From: Larkinella punicea | GTDB taxonomy: Bacteria; Bacteroidota; Bacteroidia; Cytophagales; Spirosomataceae | Length of the DNA: 64,000 nt | Reading direction: 5' to 3' | NCBI RefSeq assembly: GCF_003334855.1 | Contig: NZ_QOWE01000025.1 | Location: forward strand, 1-64,000 | Shown here: positions 17,262-24,778 of the stretch, piece by piece | How positions within the stretch are numbered: the stretch's first letter is position 1 | Layout: each line of letters begins with the position of its first letter | Translations under genes and position numbers: made by a program | Notes under the pieces: model-generated | Seen by the model: only the letters and a program-made list of their open reading frames with translations | Told to the model about the DNA's origin: nothing | Databases searched by the model: none

Positions 17262-19166
17262 CTACTCTTTCTGTTTTTTAGGAGTGGTTTTCGCTTTCGC
17301 CGGCTTGGCCGATTTCGTGGCCTTTGCTTTGGGAGCGCTTTTCGTTTTGATATGCAATACGGTCCCGTTTTTCGTTGACCAGGTGGAGACCTCATCCCCT
17401 TCTGCCGGAGCGGGCGGCTCCGGTGGAGTTGGCGGAGTTGGGGCTAGTGCTGCCGGAGGAATAGCTGGGACTGGAGCCATCGCTGCTGCTGGCACATCGG
17501 GTGTGGGAGCAGGTGGAACCGGTGGATTAGGCGCTTTCGGCATGTCTTCCGGACGGTTATAGCGTTTCCCATTGTACCAATACAGCCCTTTTACACCCGC
17601 CGGTTTGGGCATCCGGGCAGGGCGGGGGGGCGCAGCGGGAACCGGCGCAATAGCTGGCACTGAATCTAGTTGGAGTACTTTCTCCTGCAACCGGAGCACT
17701 TCAACGGCATGTAAACTCGCTTTCTCGGCCAAGCCCGCTATTTTCGCCGAAAAAGTCCCCATTGAATCGGTGAAAAGCCGCAGGTGTCCTGTAGTCAATG
17801 ACTGGAGCTTCGCCATTTGCTGGTTTACCTTTTCCATTTCCTGATCGGTCAGATGCTCCAGTTTCGTTTGCAACTCCAGTTGCTTTTCAAGCTGGATCAT
17901 GGGCAGGTGGATCTTCTCCATTTCGCGCTCCAGCCGCTCCACCTGTTCCAGGTGGTGATCGAGTTCTGTTTCCAGCCGAATGCGCATCACCGGGTCAACC
18001 GCGTCCGTATCGATTGAAAGGGTAAGTGGCTCCGGCTTTTCAACGACCTTGATGCTGATTTCTTCCGGAACCGACCGCTGGCTATTCGTGTCTGAATGCC
18101 AGGCATTGATCGTCATGGCGTCGCCATGCGGACGGCTGGTGATTGCCGGACGGTCGACGCGCTGGCCCGTTACCAAACCGGCGAGCAACACCAGACAACC
18201 CGCTGCCAGCAGCCCGTTCGGTTTGGACGACGGTTGTTCACTCACGCCGATGACCCGTTTAACGCGCTGCAAAAACGATTGCCTGCGGGCACCAAAAGCC
18301 ATCGCCAGCGTGGGAGTTACTACCAAAGCCTGCCGACGTTCTTCGAGATGAACCAGGGCCTGAGCGAGACTGGCGCGTTCTCCGCGCAACTGAATGGCCA
18401 CATCGTCGCAGCAATGCTCCCGCTCTTCCCGAACCCGGGCCGAGAGCCACCAGATGGCGGGGTGAAAAAACAAAATAATCTCGACCGCCGACTGCACCAG
18501 ATTCACCAGGTAATCATACCGCCGGATGTGCGCCAGTTCGTGGGCCAGCACGGCTTCGACCTGCCGGGGAGACAAACCGGCCAGCAAACCGATGGGAATT
18601 AAAATGACGGGTTTCAGCCAGCCAATCGTCATCGGCACCGCTATTTCCGCCGACTCCACCAGCCGAACGGCTTTCGTTATGCCAAGTTGATCGGCTATCT
18701 TTTGCACATACGTTTGCCAGGCTTCCGGTGCCGGACTGTTATTCCTCCGTGTCAATCGCTGAACGAACACCCAGCCTCCCAGCAACCGCACCATGAGCAA
18801 AACTGCACCCAAAAACCAGACCGTCACGAGCAGGGACAAATGCGGATGAAGCCAGCTCATCAGTTGATCCGACCAATCGCTGGTGAAAGACAAATCCCGA
18901 ACGATGGCGGTTTGCCGGTCGCCCTGGATCGACAGGGTGGTTCGGACCGGTTCGTAACCCAGCCAGAAGGTTACCACAAAAGCCAGGAGTTGCAGGGACA
19001 GCGTTCCGATGCCGATGCCGTAGCGCACCGACGCCGGGCGGTTTTGGGTCAGTCGCAACGCCAGAGCGGCCGCAGCCACGAGCAGGGTTCCCTGCCAGAG
19101 CGTATGCACCAAAGCCCAGCCCAGCGCATTCGTAAAGGGTTCTGAAAACACGTTAAAGGCGTTCAT
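17262..19166 (-). CDS. BlaR1/M56-type membrane metalloprotease with coiled coil and Pro/Lys-rich tail
   Basis: 634 residues. About four N-terminal membrane helices enclose an M56 peptidase domain with the zinc motif VLAHELAHIRRYDYL near residue 215 and the downstream HCCDD element. Classic BlaR1 ends in a beta-lactam-binding domain. This one has instead a long coiled coil (residues ~375-480), a Pro/Ala-rich stretch and a Lys/Ala/Thr tail (PKAKATKSAKPAKAK). It should cleave or inactivate the BlaI-type repressor encoded just upstream (14-base overlap), in response to an unknown signal that need not be an antibiotic. Confidence 0.87.
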   Translation of the reverse strand: MNAFNVFSEPFTNALGWALVHTLWQGTLLVAAAALALRLTQNRPASVRYGIGIGTLSLQLLAFVVTFWLGYEPVRTTLSIQGDRQTAIVRDLSFTSDWSDQLMSWLHPHLSLLVTVWFLGAVLLMVRLLGGWVFVQRLTRRNNSPAPEAWQTYVQKIADQLGITKAVRLVESAEIAVPMTIGWLKPVILIPIGLLAGLSPRQVEAVLAHELAHIRRYDYLVNLVQSAVEIILFFHPAIWWLSARVREEREHCCDDVAIQLRGERASLAQALVHLEERRQALVVTPTLAMAFGARRQSFLQRVKRVIGVSEQPSSKPNGLLAAGCLVLLAGLVTGQRVDRPAITSRPHGDAMTINAWHSDTNSQRSVPEEISIKVVEKPEPLTLSIDTDAVDPVMRIRLETELDHHLEQVERLEREMEKIHLPMIQLEKQLELQTKLEHLTDQEMEKVNQQMAKLQSLTTGHLRLFTDSMGTFSAKIAGLAEKASLHAVEVLRLQEKVLQLDSVPAIAPVPAAPPRPARMPKPAGVKGLYWYNGKRYNRPEDMPKAPNPPVPPAPTPDVPAAAMAPVPAIPPAALAPTPPTPPEPPAPAEGDEVSTWSTKNGTVLHIKTKSAPKAKATKSAKPAKAKTTPKKQKE

Positions 19167-19542
19167 CGGGTTCGTTGTTTTCGGGGTTCAGATGGTTGAT
19201 CAGTTTTTGCAATTCTTCGAGTTCCTGGGGCGTTGCCTTGCTGTTGCCCAACGCCTGCATCACGAGTTTCATGGCCGAACCCCGAAAAGCCGTGTCGACA
19301 AACCGGTCGAGCAAATGCTGCTGCGTTTCTTCTTCCCCAATCAAAGCCTGATAGATGTGGTAACGGCCTTCTTCGGTGCGGCTCAGGAGTCCTTTTTCGT
19401 GCATGATCTGCATCAGTTTCAGGGTCGTGGTATACCCAATGTCGCGCGTTTGGCTCAGGTGTTCGTTCACCTGCCGCACGGTGCTGGGGCCTTTCGCCCA
19501 GAGCACCTGCAAGATTTCCAGTTCAGATTCGGTTGGTTTCAT
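19153..19542 (-). CDS. BlaI/MecI/CopY-family transcriptional repressor
   Basis: 129 residues from ATG 19542 (MKPTESELEILQVLW). This start matches the family's usual N-terminus; the longer frame needs a TTG start inside the promoter region. The winged helix includes GPSTVRQVNEHLSQTRDIGYTT and a dimer helix at the C-end. BlaI proteins bind palindromic operators as dimers and are removed by an M56 protease, here the overlapping downstream gene. Three perfect palindromes of the same type lie 60-135 bases upstream. Confidence 0.93.
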   Translation of the reverse strand: MKPTESELEILQVLWAKGPSTVRQVNEHLSQTRDIGYTTTLKLMQIMHEKGLLSRTEEGRYHIYQALIGEEETQQHLLDRFVDTAFRGSAMKLVMQALGNSKATPQELEELQKLINHLNPENNEPDERL

Positions 19543-19602
19543 GATTTTTTGTTTACTGTTCGAAGCGGTAGTTTGCGCTGTTGTCGACAACGAATTCAGA
19601 CC

Positions 19603-19675
19603 TACGAACTATTTCGTAACAAAGATATACGAATCGTTTCGTAGAAGTCAAGTATTTGATACGAAAGTTTTCGTA
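19603..19675 (-). promoter_or_regulatory. Three BlaI-type operators over the blaI promoter
   Basis: Perfect palindromes TACGAA-N4-TTCGTA occur at 19603-19618, 19628-19643 and 19660-19675. On the minus strand a TATCTTTG -7 box lies at 19627-19620, between operators 1 and 2, with TTG about 21 bases upstream. Operator 2 therefore sits inside the promoter and operator 1 near the transcription start. This layout fits autorepression of blaI-blaR1. No beta-lactamase gene with such sites is seen in the window. Confidence 0.85.
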
Positions 19676-19720
19676 ATAAATGTTAAAAGTGGCAAATCCG
19701 TATTTGATCCGGGTCATTTA

Positions 19721-19787
19721 TCCCATAGGGATTGAGCAGTGCAGCGTCGGTAGAAAATGGGGTTATTTTGGGCGCCAGCGTGCCGAT
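19721..19787. repeat. Left half of the REP-like palindrome split by IS110
   Basis: It contains the outer arm AGTGCAGCGTCGGTAG (19738-19753) and the inner word CCAGCGTGCCGAT ending at the insertion point. Its inverse partner lies at 21070-21167, on the far side of the IS element. Together they match the layout of the intact element at 242-406. Confidence 0.75.
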
Positions 19788-19809
19788 CATACCTTTGTTC
19801 GACACCCTC

Positions 19810-19838
19810 TTTGATTACCATTAACCGAATTATCTTTG
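19810..19838 (+). promoter_or_regulatory. Promoter of the IS110 bridge RNA and transposase
   Basis: TTTG at 19810-19813, a 17-base spacer, and TATCTTTG at 19831-19838 match the Bacteroidota sigma consensus exactly. Transcription should start near 19845, just before the first small stem of the predicted bridge RNA. The promoter lies wholly inside the left end, so it does not need the circle junction. Confidence 0.75.
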
Positions 19839-19844
19839 GTAGTC

Positions 19845-20015
19845 ACTCGGCTGAGCGGTAGGGGATGGATAAAAACAGCAGTGCCTTAGGTGCCTGACAC
19901 CGTTACCTATGTGTGTTCCCATCCCCCTGCTTTAACCCACACCGGACAGTTTGTTAGGCCTCGAGCCTGTGTGCATGATGATGGTGCGGTTAAAGCCCAC
20001 TTAGCCCTAAACGCT
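19845..20015 (+). ncRNA. Candidate IS110 bridge RNA
   Basis: After a small 5' stem (CTC/GAG, 19846-19855) come two long stem-loops. Loop 1 is closed by GGGGATGG (19861-19868) with CCATCCCC (19919-19926). Loop 2 is closed by GCTTTAACC (19929-19937) with GGTTAAAGC (19988-19996), plus CACC/GGTG, and is capped by AGGC-CTCGA-GCCT (19956-19968). Loop 1 carries UACCUAU (19904-19910), which pairs with the target's core and right side, and GUGCC (19881-19885), which equals the target's left side. Loop 2 carries GACAGUU (19945-19951), equal to the element's right end at 21044-21050, and AUGAU (19975-19979), which pairs with the core and left end. The order (target loop, then donor loop) is that known for IS621. 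The boundaries are estimates. Confidence 0.8.
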
Positions 20016-20021
20016 ATAACA

Positions 20022-21038
20022 ATGATAACAAATTACATCGGAATCGACATTGCCGCCCGCTCCTTTGTTTCAGCCCGCCCCACGCCCGCTGCCAGCTATC
20101 AGGTCCAACAGTGGGACTACCAGACGCCCCAACAGATTGCCCACTTCGTCGACAGTCTCAATCCACAGACCGATCACTGTGTGTTGGAAGCGACTGGTAA
20201 CTACCATCTCCGGTTGACCTATGCGCTGCTCGAAGCGGGCATTTCGGTTTCGGTCGTCAATCCGCTATCGGTCAAGCGCTATGGACAGATGTTGGCCTCC
20301 ATCACCAAAACGGATCAGCGTGATGCGGTTTTATTGGCGCGGTATGGGCAGCAACAGCAACCGGCAACCTACCGGCAACCCGATCAACATCTACAGTACC
20401 TGCGCCAAAGACGAATGGTACTCAACCAGTTGCAACAACAACGACAGGCATTGGCCAACCAGCAACATGCCCTCAGTGTCCATCCCCAGCCTGACGCTTT
20501 TAGTCAACAAATCCTCGACCAGCAACAGCTTTATGTAGAGCAGGCAATTGCCGATTTACAAGCTCAGATTAGCCAACTGGTGGCCGACCACTACCAACAG
20601 TCTCGCCAGCTACTAGCCTCCATACCGGGCTTCGGAGCCGTGAGCACGGCCGTTTTTTTGGAAGCCTTATCGAGTTTTGAGGGCTGGCAACAACGAGGCT
20701 CCAGTAAAGCCTTTGTGAAATATATAGGCCTGGCTCCTACGCTCCACCAATCGGGCCGGTCAGTCCGGGGTGGGAGCCACATCAATCGCTCGGGCGTCCC
20801 CTGGTTGCGCCAGAAATTGTGGTTACCGGCCTGTACGCTGGCCATGCGGCTCAAAACCGACACGGTTTTTCAGCGCTTGTACATTCGGTTACGACAGGCG
20901 GGTAAATCCTTCAAGGAAGCCATCATTGCCGTCATGCATAAATGGATCCGGGTGGCCTTAGCCGTCTTACAATCGGGGAAGCCGTTTGATTCTCGACTAA
21001 ACCTGCCAACCGAAGAAAATTTGGTTTCAAACTTGTAA
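20022..21038 (+). CDS. IS110-family DEDD transposase/recombinase
   Basis: 338 residues from ATG 20022 (MITNYIGIDIAA). An upstream in-frame GTG at 19890 would run through the predicted bridge RNA and adds 44 unrelated residues. The RuvC-like domain shows D9 (GIDIA), E56 (VLEATGNYH), D98 and D101 (KTDQRDAVLLARY). A coiled-coil region spans about 125-195. The transposase_20 domain has IPGFGAVSTAVFLEAL and YIGLAPTLHQSGRS, with S244 the likely catalytic serine, then HINRSGVPWLRQ. Spacing and order agree with IS621-type recombinases. All catalytic residues are present, so it may be active. Confidence 0.95.
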   Translation: MITNYIGIDIAARSFVSARPTPAASYQVQQWDYQTPQQIAHFVDSLNPQTDHCVLEATGNYHLRLTYALLEAGISVSVVNPLSVKRYGQMLASITKTDQRDAVLLARYGQQQQPATYRQPDQHLQYLRQRRMVLNQLQQQRQALANQQHALSVHPQPDAFSQQILDQQQLYVEQAIADLQAQISQLVADHYQQSRQLLASIPGFGAVSTAVFLEALSSFEGWQQRGSSKAFVKYIGLAPTLHQSGRSVRGGSHINRSGVPWLRQKLWLPACTLAMRLKTDTVFQRLYIRLRQAGKSFKEAIIAVMHKWIRVALAVLQSGKPFDSRLNLPTEENLVSNL

Positions 21039-21051
21039 AATTTGACAGTTC

Positions 21052-21167
21052 ATAGGTACGCGACAATTCGCAGTAACCCGGCGGTGGGTCGCGTACCTAT
21101 CGGCACGCTGGAGGATGATTCCTGGCTTCATGCTACCGACGCTTCGCTGTTATGCCCCTGACGGGGC
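21052..21167. repeat. Right half of the REP-like palindrome split by IS110
   Basis: It starts ATAGGTACGCGAC, continues to the inverse GTCGCGTACCTATCGGCACG (21078-21097), and ends with the outer arm CTACCGACGCTTCGCTG and GCCCCTGACGGGGC. The inner inverse arm preserves the sequence that the insertion interrupted on the other side, so the target site can be read directly. A small hairpin GCATGGAAACCATGC follows at about 21179-21193. Confidence 0.78.
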
Positions 21168-21366
21168 AGGTCGCGGTGGCATGGAAACCATGCGCTGGAT
21201 TAGCATAAACATTTATTGGATCACCCGACTCGACTGTCCAGTTTTGTACAGAACGCTGTCCAGAAACGGACAACGTTCATTCTGTTTTCCATTATAAAAA
21301 CGGCCTTATTTCAATCTATTTACACTTTTGAATGATTAGTCTGCTATTTGCTATGCAAAAGAGAAA

Positions 21367-22129
21367 GATATTGTGTTAAGTCTCAGCCTCGGTATGGCCT
21401 GCGTCATGCTGATTTTCACCCTGATCACCTACCACCTGAGTTTTGACCCTTCCACGCGCACCAGGATCGGATTTGCCGGATTTACACGGAATTTCACGAT
21501 GACAAGGTTCGGTACAATACCGGCGTTCCCAATCCGCTCGGAACGGTCTTTCGGAATGAACATCCCGTGGTCGAACACGTGGGGCGAATCGCTTTTTTGA
21601 AAAAAAGAGTGGTGGAGGTTTCGCCAGCAAAAAAGTTTGAAGAAGACATTGCTTTTGCCGATCCCGAATTTCTGGACATTTTCAATTTCCCACTCGTGCA
21701 GGGAAACCCCAAAACCGTGTTGCACGAACGGAACACGGCGATTCTGACGGACCGGGTTGCCCGGAAATATTTTGGCGACGACGATCCCATCGGCAAACTC
21801 GTCCACGTCGATGACTCCCTGGTGGTTCGAATCACGGGCATTCTGCGGGACCTTCCGCCCAACACGGATTTTCGCTCCGAAATGTTTATTCCCTTCGACA
21901 ATTTGAAGGATCATACGCCCTGGATGGTGGAAAAAGACTGGTGGCGGCTATGCTGGCGTGGTGGGTCATGAGTCGCTGGCTGAATGATTTTGTGTACCGG
22001 ATTGAACTGGGAGCCGGTATTTTCGTCCTCGCCATTGCCATCACTTCTATCATTGCGGTGCTGACCGTCGGGTATCGATCGTTGCGGGCTGCGCTGGCCA
22101 ACCCTGTGAAATCCCTCCGGTCGGAATAA
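21367..22129 (+). pseudogene. Decayed FtsX/MacB-type ABC permease
   Basis: Remnant of the roughly 800-residue permease family seen intact at 25765. It lacks the start and first helix, opening at LSLGMACVMLIFTLITYHLSFD. A one-base shift near 21449 moves the homology to another frame (FHAHQDRICRIYTEF, then VARKYFGDDDPIGKLVHVDD). At about 21945 the frame changes again, and the sequence jumps to the last 60 residues (ELGAGIFVLAIAITSIIAVL, ending PVKSLRSE), so most of the protein is deleted. It lies beside the IS110 element but is not cut by it. Confidence 0.85.
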
Positions 22130-22139
22130 CGGCTTTCGG

Positions 22140-22202
22140 TGGTGACAACGGTAAAAAAAGTGGAAGGTATTAATTATTCAACTATATTTACCGTTGTTCA
22201 CC
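22140..22202. terminator. Hairpin between the permease remnant and the LRR gene
   Basis: TGGTGACAACGGTAAA (22140-22155) pairs with TTTACCGTTGTTCACC (22187-22202) with one bulged base. It lies 27 bases before the LRR gene start and could be an old terminator of the permease or a leader structure. Confidence 0.5.
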
Positions 22203-22229
22203 TAAACGATACGTTAAAGGCTTTTCCTC

Positions 22230-23693
22230 ATGCCCAATTACCTCGTAATACTCGCCGGAATCCTGATCACCGGGACGCTGTCGGCCCAAACCATTTGCCT
22301 GACCAAACCGGAACACGATGCGGTTGCTAAAAAACTGGCGAAAGAATACGTTCTGGCGCAAACGATCATTGATCCGGGTTTCCGAACGCGTCAACCCGGT
22401 TTTCGGACGGTTGATGAAATGGAGCCAAGTGAAAAAAAGTGGTTTGAGTTGAGTGAGCAGTTTGGGAAAGCCCTCAACCAAATGCTCAAACAGGCCAACG
22501 TCTTGCAAGACACCACCTGTTACCTGATCGTCAACCTGTATGCCAACCCCGATGGCTCCCTCAACCGGGTTTTTTATGAAGTGGGCCGGAATTTCTCCGT
22601 TATGCGCTCCGATAGCCTGGCCACGCTCCGGTTGAAAGAGCGCATCGACCCGGTTTTGTGTCCCTGGTTTTCGACCTATCGTTTCCCCGTTACCGGCGAC
22701 AAACCGTACCGGTTTTCCTCCGCGCTGGCGATTGGTAAACTGCCTTCCAAACGAAAACTGCGAAAAGGACCGGGAATTATGACCACCCTGGCAGAAGCTG
22801 AGAAAACCGCCCGTCCGGATACCGTCAAAAATCTGGTATTGAATACGTTGGAACTGAAGGAGGTACCCGAGGTGATCTACCGGTTTCCCAATCTGGAAAT
22901 TCTGGATCTGAGCGTCAACAGCCTCAGCGTGATTCCGGAAAAAGTGTTTCTGATTCCGACCCTGAAGCAACTCAATGTTTCCGGCAATCCGCTGGGCAAC
23001 GAGGGCCTGCACGTGGCCCGCAACAAACATTTGAAAATTCTGAATATTCAATCGACCAAAATCACGGCGATTCCGAAAGCCGTCACCCGCAACCGGCGGC
23101 TGGAAAGTCTCTGGCTGGGCTTGAATGATTTTTCGGGAGGAATTAATACGGCACCCTTCCGCCGGTTGCGCCGACTCAAAGACCTGAATCTGTACAAGGC
23201 GAAGTTGAATGTGCTGCCCAATCAAATCCGAAGGTTGCGACGGCTGGAGGTTCTTGATCTGTATTACAACAACTTACGCGTTCTGCCGGAGCGCCTTTGC
23301 CGCCTGCCACGACTCCAACAACTGGCCATTTCCAACAACAAACTCAATACTTTGCCGGAAAATCTGGGTCGTTTGCGGAAACTTCAGGTGCTGTATACGC
23401 ACCATAATTTTCTGGGCAGTTTACCCGCCAGCCTTCAAAAACTCTATTATCTACGGATTCTGGATGTCAGTCACAACGCTTTCGTCACGGTTCCCGACCC
23501 GGTTTTAACTCTCCCTTATCTGGAAGAACTCGACCTGAGTCACAATCGCCTGACCGACCTGCCTTCCAGCCTGACCCGGATTCAAACGCTTAAGAAACTT
23601 TTCGTCCGCGGCAATCCCGTCAGCGAGCAAAAAACCGTTTCTGCCAACCTGATCAAACAGTTGGAAGGGAACAAAACGGAGGTATTTTATTGA
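22230..23693 (+). CDS. Secreted leucine-rich-repeat protein
   Basis: 487 residues with a signal peptide (LVILAGILITGTLSAQ). The first 190 residues are a unique N-terminal domain. From about residue 205 to 470 there are LRRs of the 23-residue bacterial type, such as FPNLEILDLSVNSLSVIPEK and LPYLEELDLSHNRLTDLPSS. LRRs bind proteins or glycans; this one would act in the periplasm or at the cell surface. There is no catalytic domain. The gene overlaps the convergent arsR-type gene by seven bases. Confidence 0.85.
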   Translation: MPNYLVILAGILITGTLSAQTICLTKPEHDAVAKKLAKEYVLAQTIIDPGFRTRQPGFRTVDEMEPSEKKWFELSEQFGKALNQMLKQANVLQDTTCYLIVNLYANPDGSLNRVFYEVGRNFSVMRSDSLATLRLKERIDPVLCPWFSTYRFPVTGDKPYRFSSALAIGKLPSKRKLRKGPGIMTTLAEAEKTARPDTVKNLVLNTLELKEVPEVIYRFPNLEILDLSVNSLSVIPEKVFLIPTLKQLNVSGNPLGNEGLHVARNKHLKILNIQSTKITAIPKAVTRNRRLESLWLGLNDFSGGINTAPFRRLRRLKDLNLYKAKLNVLPNQIRRLRRLEVLDLYYNNLRVLPERLCRLPRLQQLAISNNKLNTLPENLGRLRKLQVLYTHHNFLGSLPASLQKLYYLRILDVSHNAFVTVPDPVLTLPYLEELDLSHNRLTDLPSSLTRIQTLKKLFVRGNPVSEQKTVSANLIKQLEGNKTEVFY

Positions 23694-24013
23694 GGAACGG
23701 ACTCGGCCTGATCGACAGCACTCAGAACGGACTTCACCACACCCGGAAATTTTGTTTCCAACTCGTCCAGCCGGAGAGAAGTCAGGCACTGCGTACCTTC
23801 GGTTCGGGTGCGAATGATGCCAGCCTCGCGTAAAACCCGCAAATGGTGCGACATCGTCGATTTGGCAACGGGCGTCGCAATGGCCCCGCAGCGTTGCTCC
23901 GTCGCGTATTGATCCAGACTTCGCACAAAATTCAGCCGCACCGGATCACTCAGCGCGTGTAAAATGCCGGTTAAGGTAATCTGGTCGATGGTGGGATGTT
24001 GGTATTGTTTCAT
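23687..24013 (-). CDS. ArsR-family winged-helix repressor
   Basis: 108 residues. The family core is HALSDPVRLNFVRSL (helix 1-2) and VAKSTMSHHLRVLREAGIIRTR (recognition helix and wing start). The N-terminus lacks the paired cysteines of metal-sensing ArsR proteins, so it is more like a metabolic or stress regulator. It is divergent from the membrane-protein operon at 24245; it may control either direction, but the operators there look suited to the operon's own regulator. Confidence 0.88.
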   Translation of the reverse strand: MKQYQHPTIDQITLTGILHALSDPVRLNFVRSLDQYATEQRCGAIATPVAKSTMSHHLRVLREAGIIRTRTEGTQCLTSLRLDELETKFPGVVKSVLSAVDQAESVPQ

Positions 24014-24150
24014 GCGGTTTTTCCTTTCATTTTACCAATCAATCAAAAAAAGTGTAGATACACTAATTGCTAATACAACGATCGGAAAGCTAAAATTAAT
24101 TCACTTTTGGTCAGGAATATTCATTCCGGATGATTTTTTATTGCAGCCAC

Positions 24151-24235
24151 TTGGTTTATATTATAAACTACTTTATGTTTGTGTCATTATCCCGCATCGG
24201 GATTTATTTTTACCAGTTTAGTTTACAATATAAAC
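24151..24235 (+). promoter_or_regulatory. Promoter with two palindromic operators
   Basis: GTTTATATTATAAAC (24154-24168) is a perfect 7-1-7 palindrome, and GTTTACAATATAAAC (24221-24235) is a near copy. Both are followed by TACTTTAT, and their starts are 67 bases apart. A TATGTTTG -7 box lies at 24174-24181 with TTG at 24151-24153, so the first operator fills the promoter spacer and the second lies just before the start codon at 24245. A dimeric repressor is likely, perhaps the winged-helix protein at 25359. Confidence 0.7.
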
Positions 24236-24244
24236 TACTTTATC

Positions 24245-24760
24245 ATGAAAAAAATCGTACTTTCACTAGTCTGGCTGTTCTTTGTCGTGATGATGACCTT
24301 CCGGACGTATGCGCAAACCAGTGATGCAATGCAAAAACTGAGTTTTCTGGAAGGGCAGTGGAGAGGTCCGGCGAAGGCGATGATCGGCCGGGGAAAAGAG
24401 CTGAACCTGGTTCAGTCTGAAAATGTGCAATTTAAACTCAACAAACGGGTGCTGCTGATCGAAGGAACCGGCCGGGAACAGGACAAGGTGGTGTTCCAGG
24501 CACTGGCGGTTGCGGCTTATGATTCACTAAACCGGAAGTATTCGATGAAAGCCTATACCGCCGAAGGCAATGCCACGGACGCGTATCTGGACGTGAAAGG
24601 CGACAACTGGCTGGAATGGGGGTTTGATGTTCAACGCGGAAAAATCCGGTATACCATCAAATTGAACGAAAAAGGACAGTGGCACGAAATCGGCGAGTAC
24701 AGTCCGGACGGCCAGAAATGGTACCAAAATTTTGAAATGACCTTAGACAAACTGAAGTAA
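24245..24760 (+). CDS. Secreted lipocalin-like/DUF1579-like protein
   Basis: 171 residues starting MKKIVLSLVWLFFVVMMTF, a signal peptide ending near TYAQT. The mature part has LSFLEGQWRGPA, then alternating strands (LLIEGTGREQDKVVFQALAVAAYD, YTAEGNATDAYLDVKGDNW). This resembles the small beta-barrel proteins annotated DUF1579 in Bacteroidota. The ligand is unknown. It is the first gene of a three-gene operon ending with a winged-helix regulator. Confidence 0.65.
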   Translation: MKKIVLSLVWLFFVVMMTFRTYAQTSDAMQKLSFLEGQWRGPAKAMIGRGKELNLVQSENVQFKLNKRVLLIEGTGREQDKVVFQALAVAAYDSLNRKYSMKAYTAEGNATDAYLDVKGDNWLEWGFDVQRGKIRYTIKLNEKGQWHEIGEYSPDGQKWYQNFEMTLDKLK

Positions 24761-24778
24761 CGAACTCCCTGAAAACGA

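Larger units (their letters stand above)
19788..21051 (+). mobile_element. IS110-family insertion sequence
   Basis: A 1264-bp element encoding one DEDD transposase. The ends are set by the host palindrome: the left flank reads GTGCCGAT (to 19787) and the right flank ATAGGTACGCG (from 21052), and the palindrome's own right arm predicts GTGCCGATAGGTACG as the empty site. An AT dinucleotide at 19786-19787 and 21052-21053 is therefore the core. There are no terminal inverted repeats, as in this family. The left end is long (234 bases, holding the candidate bridge RNA) and the right end is only 13 bases past the stop, the IS110-group arrangement. Confidence 0.88.

Noticed and set aside
19890-20021. 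N-terminal extension of the transposase from GTG 19890
   Set aside because: The segment forms the bridge-RNA stems, encodes no family-like residues, and the family start fits ATG 20022.
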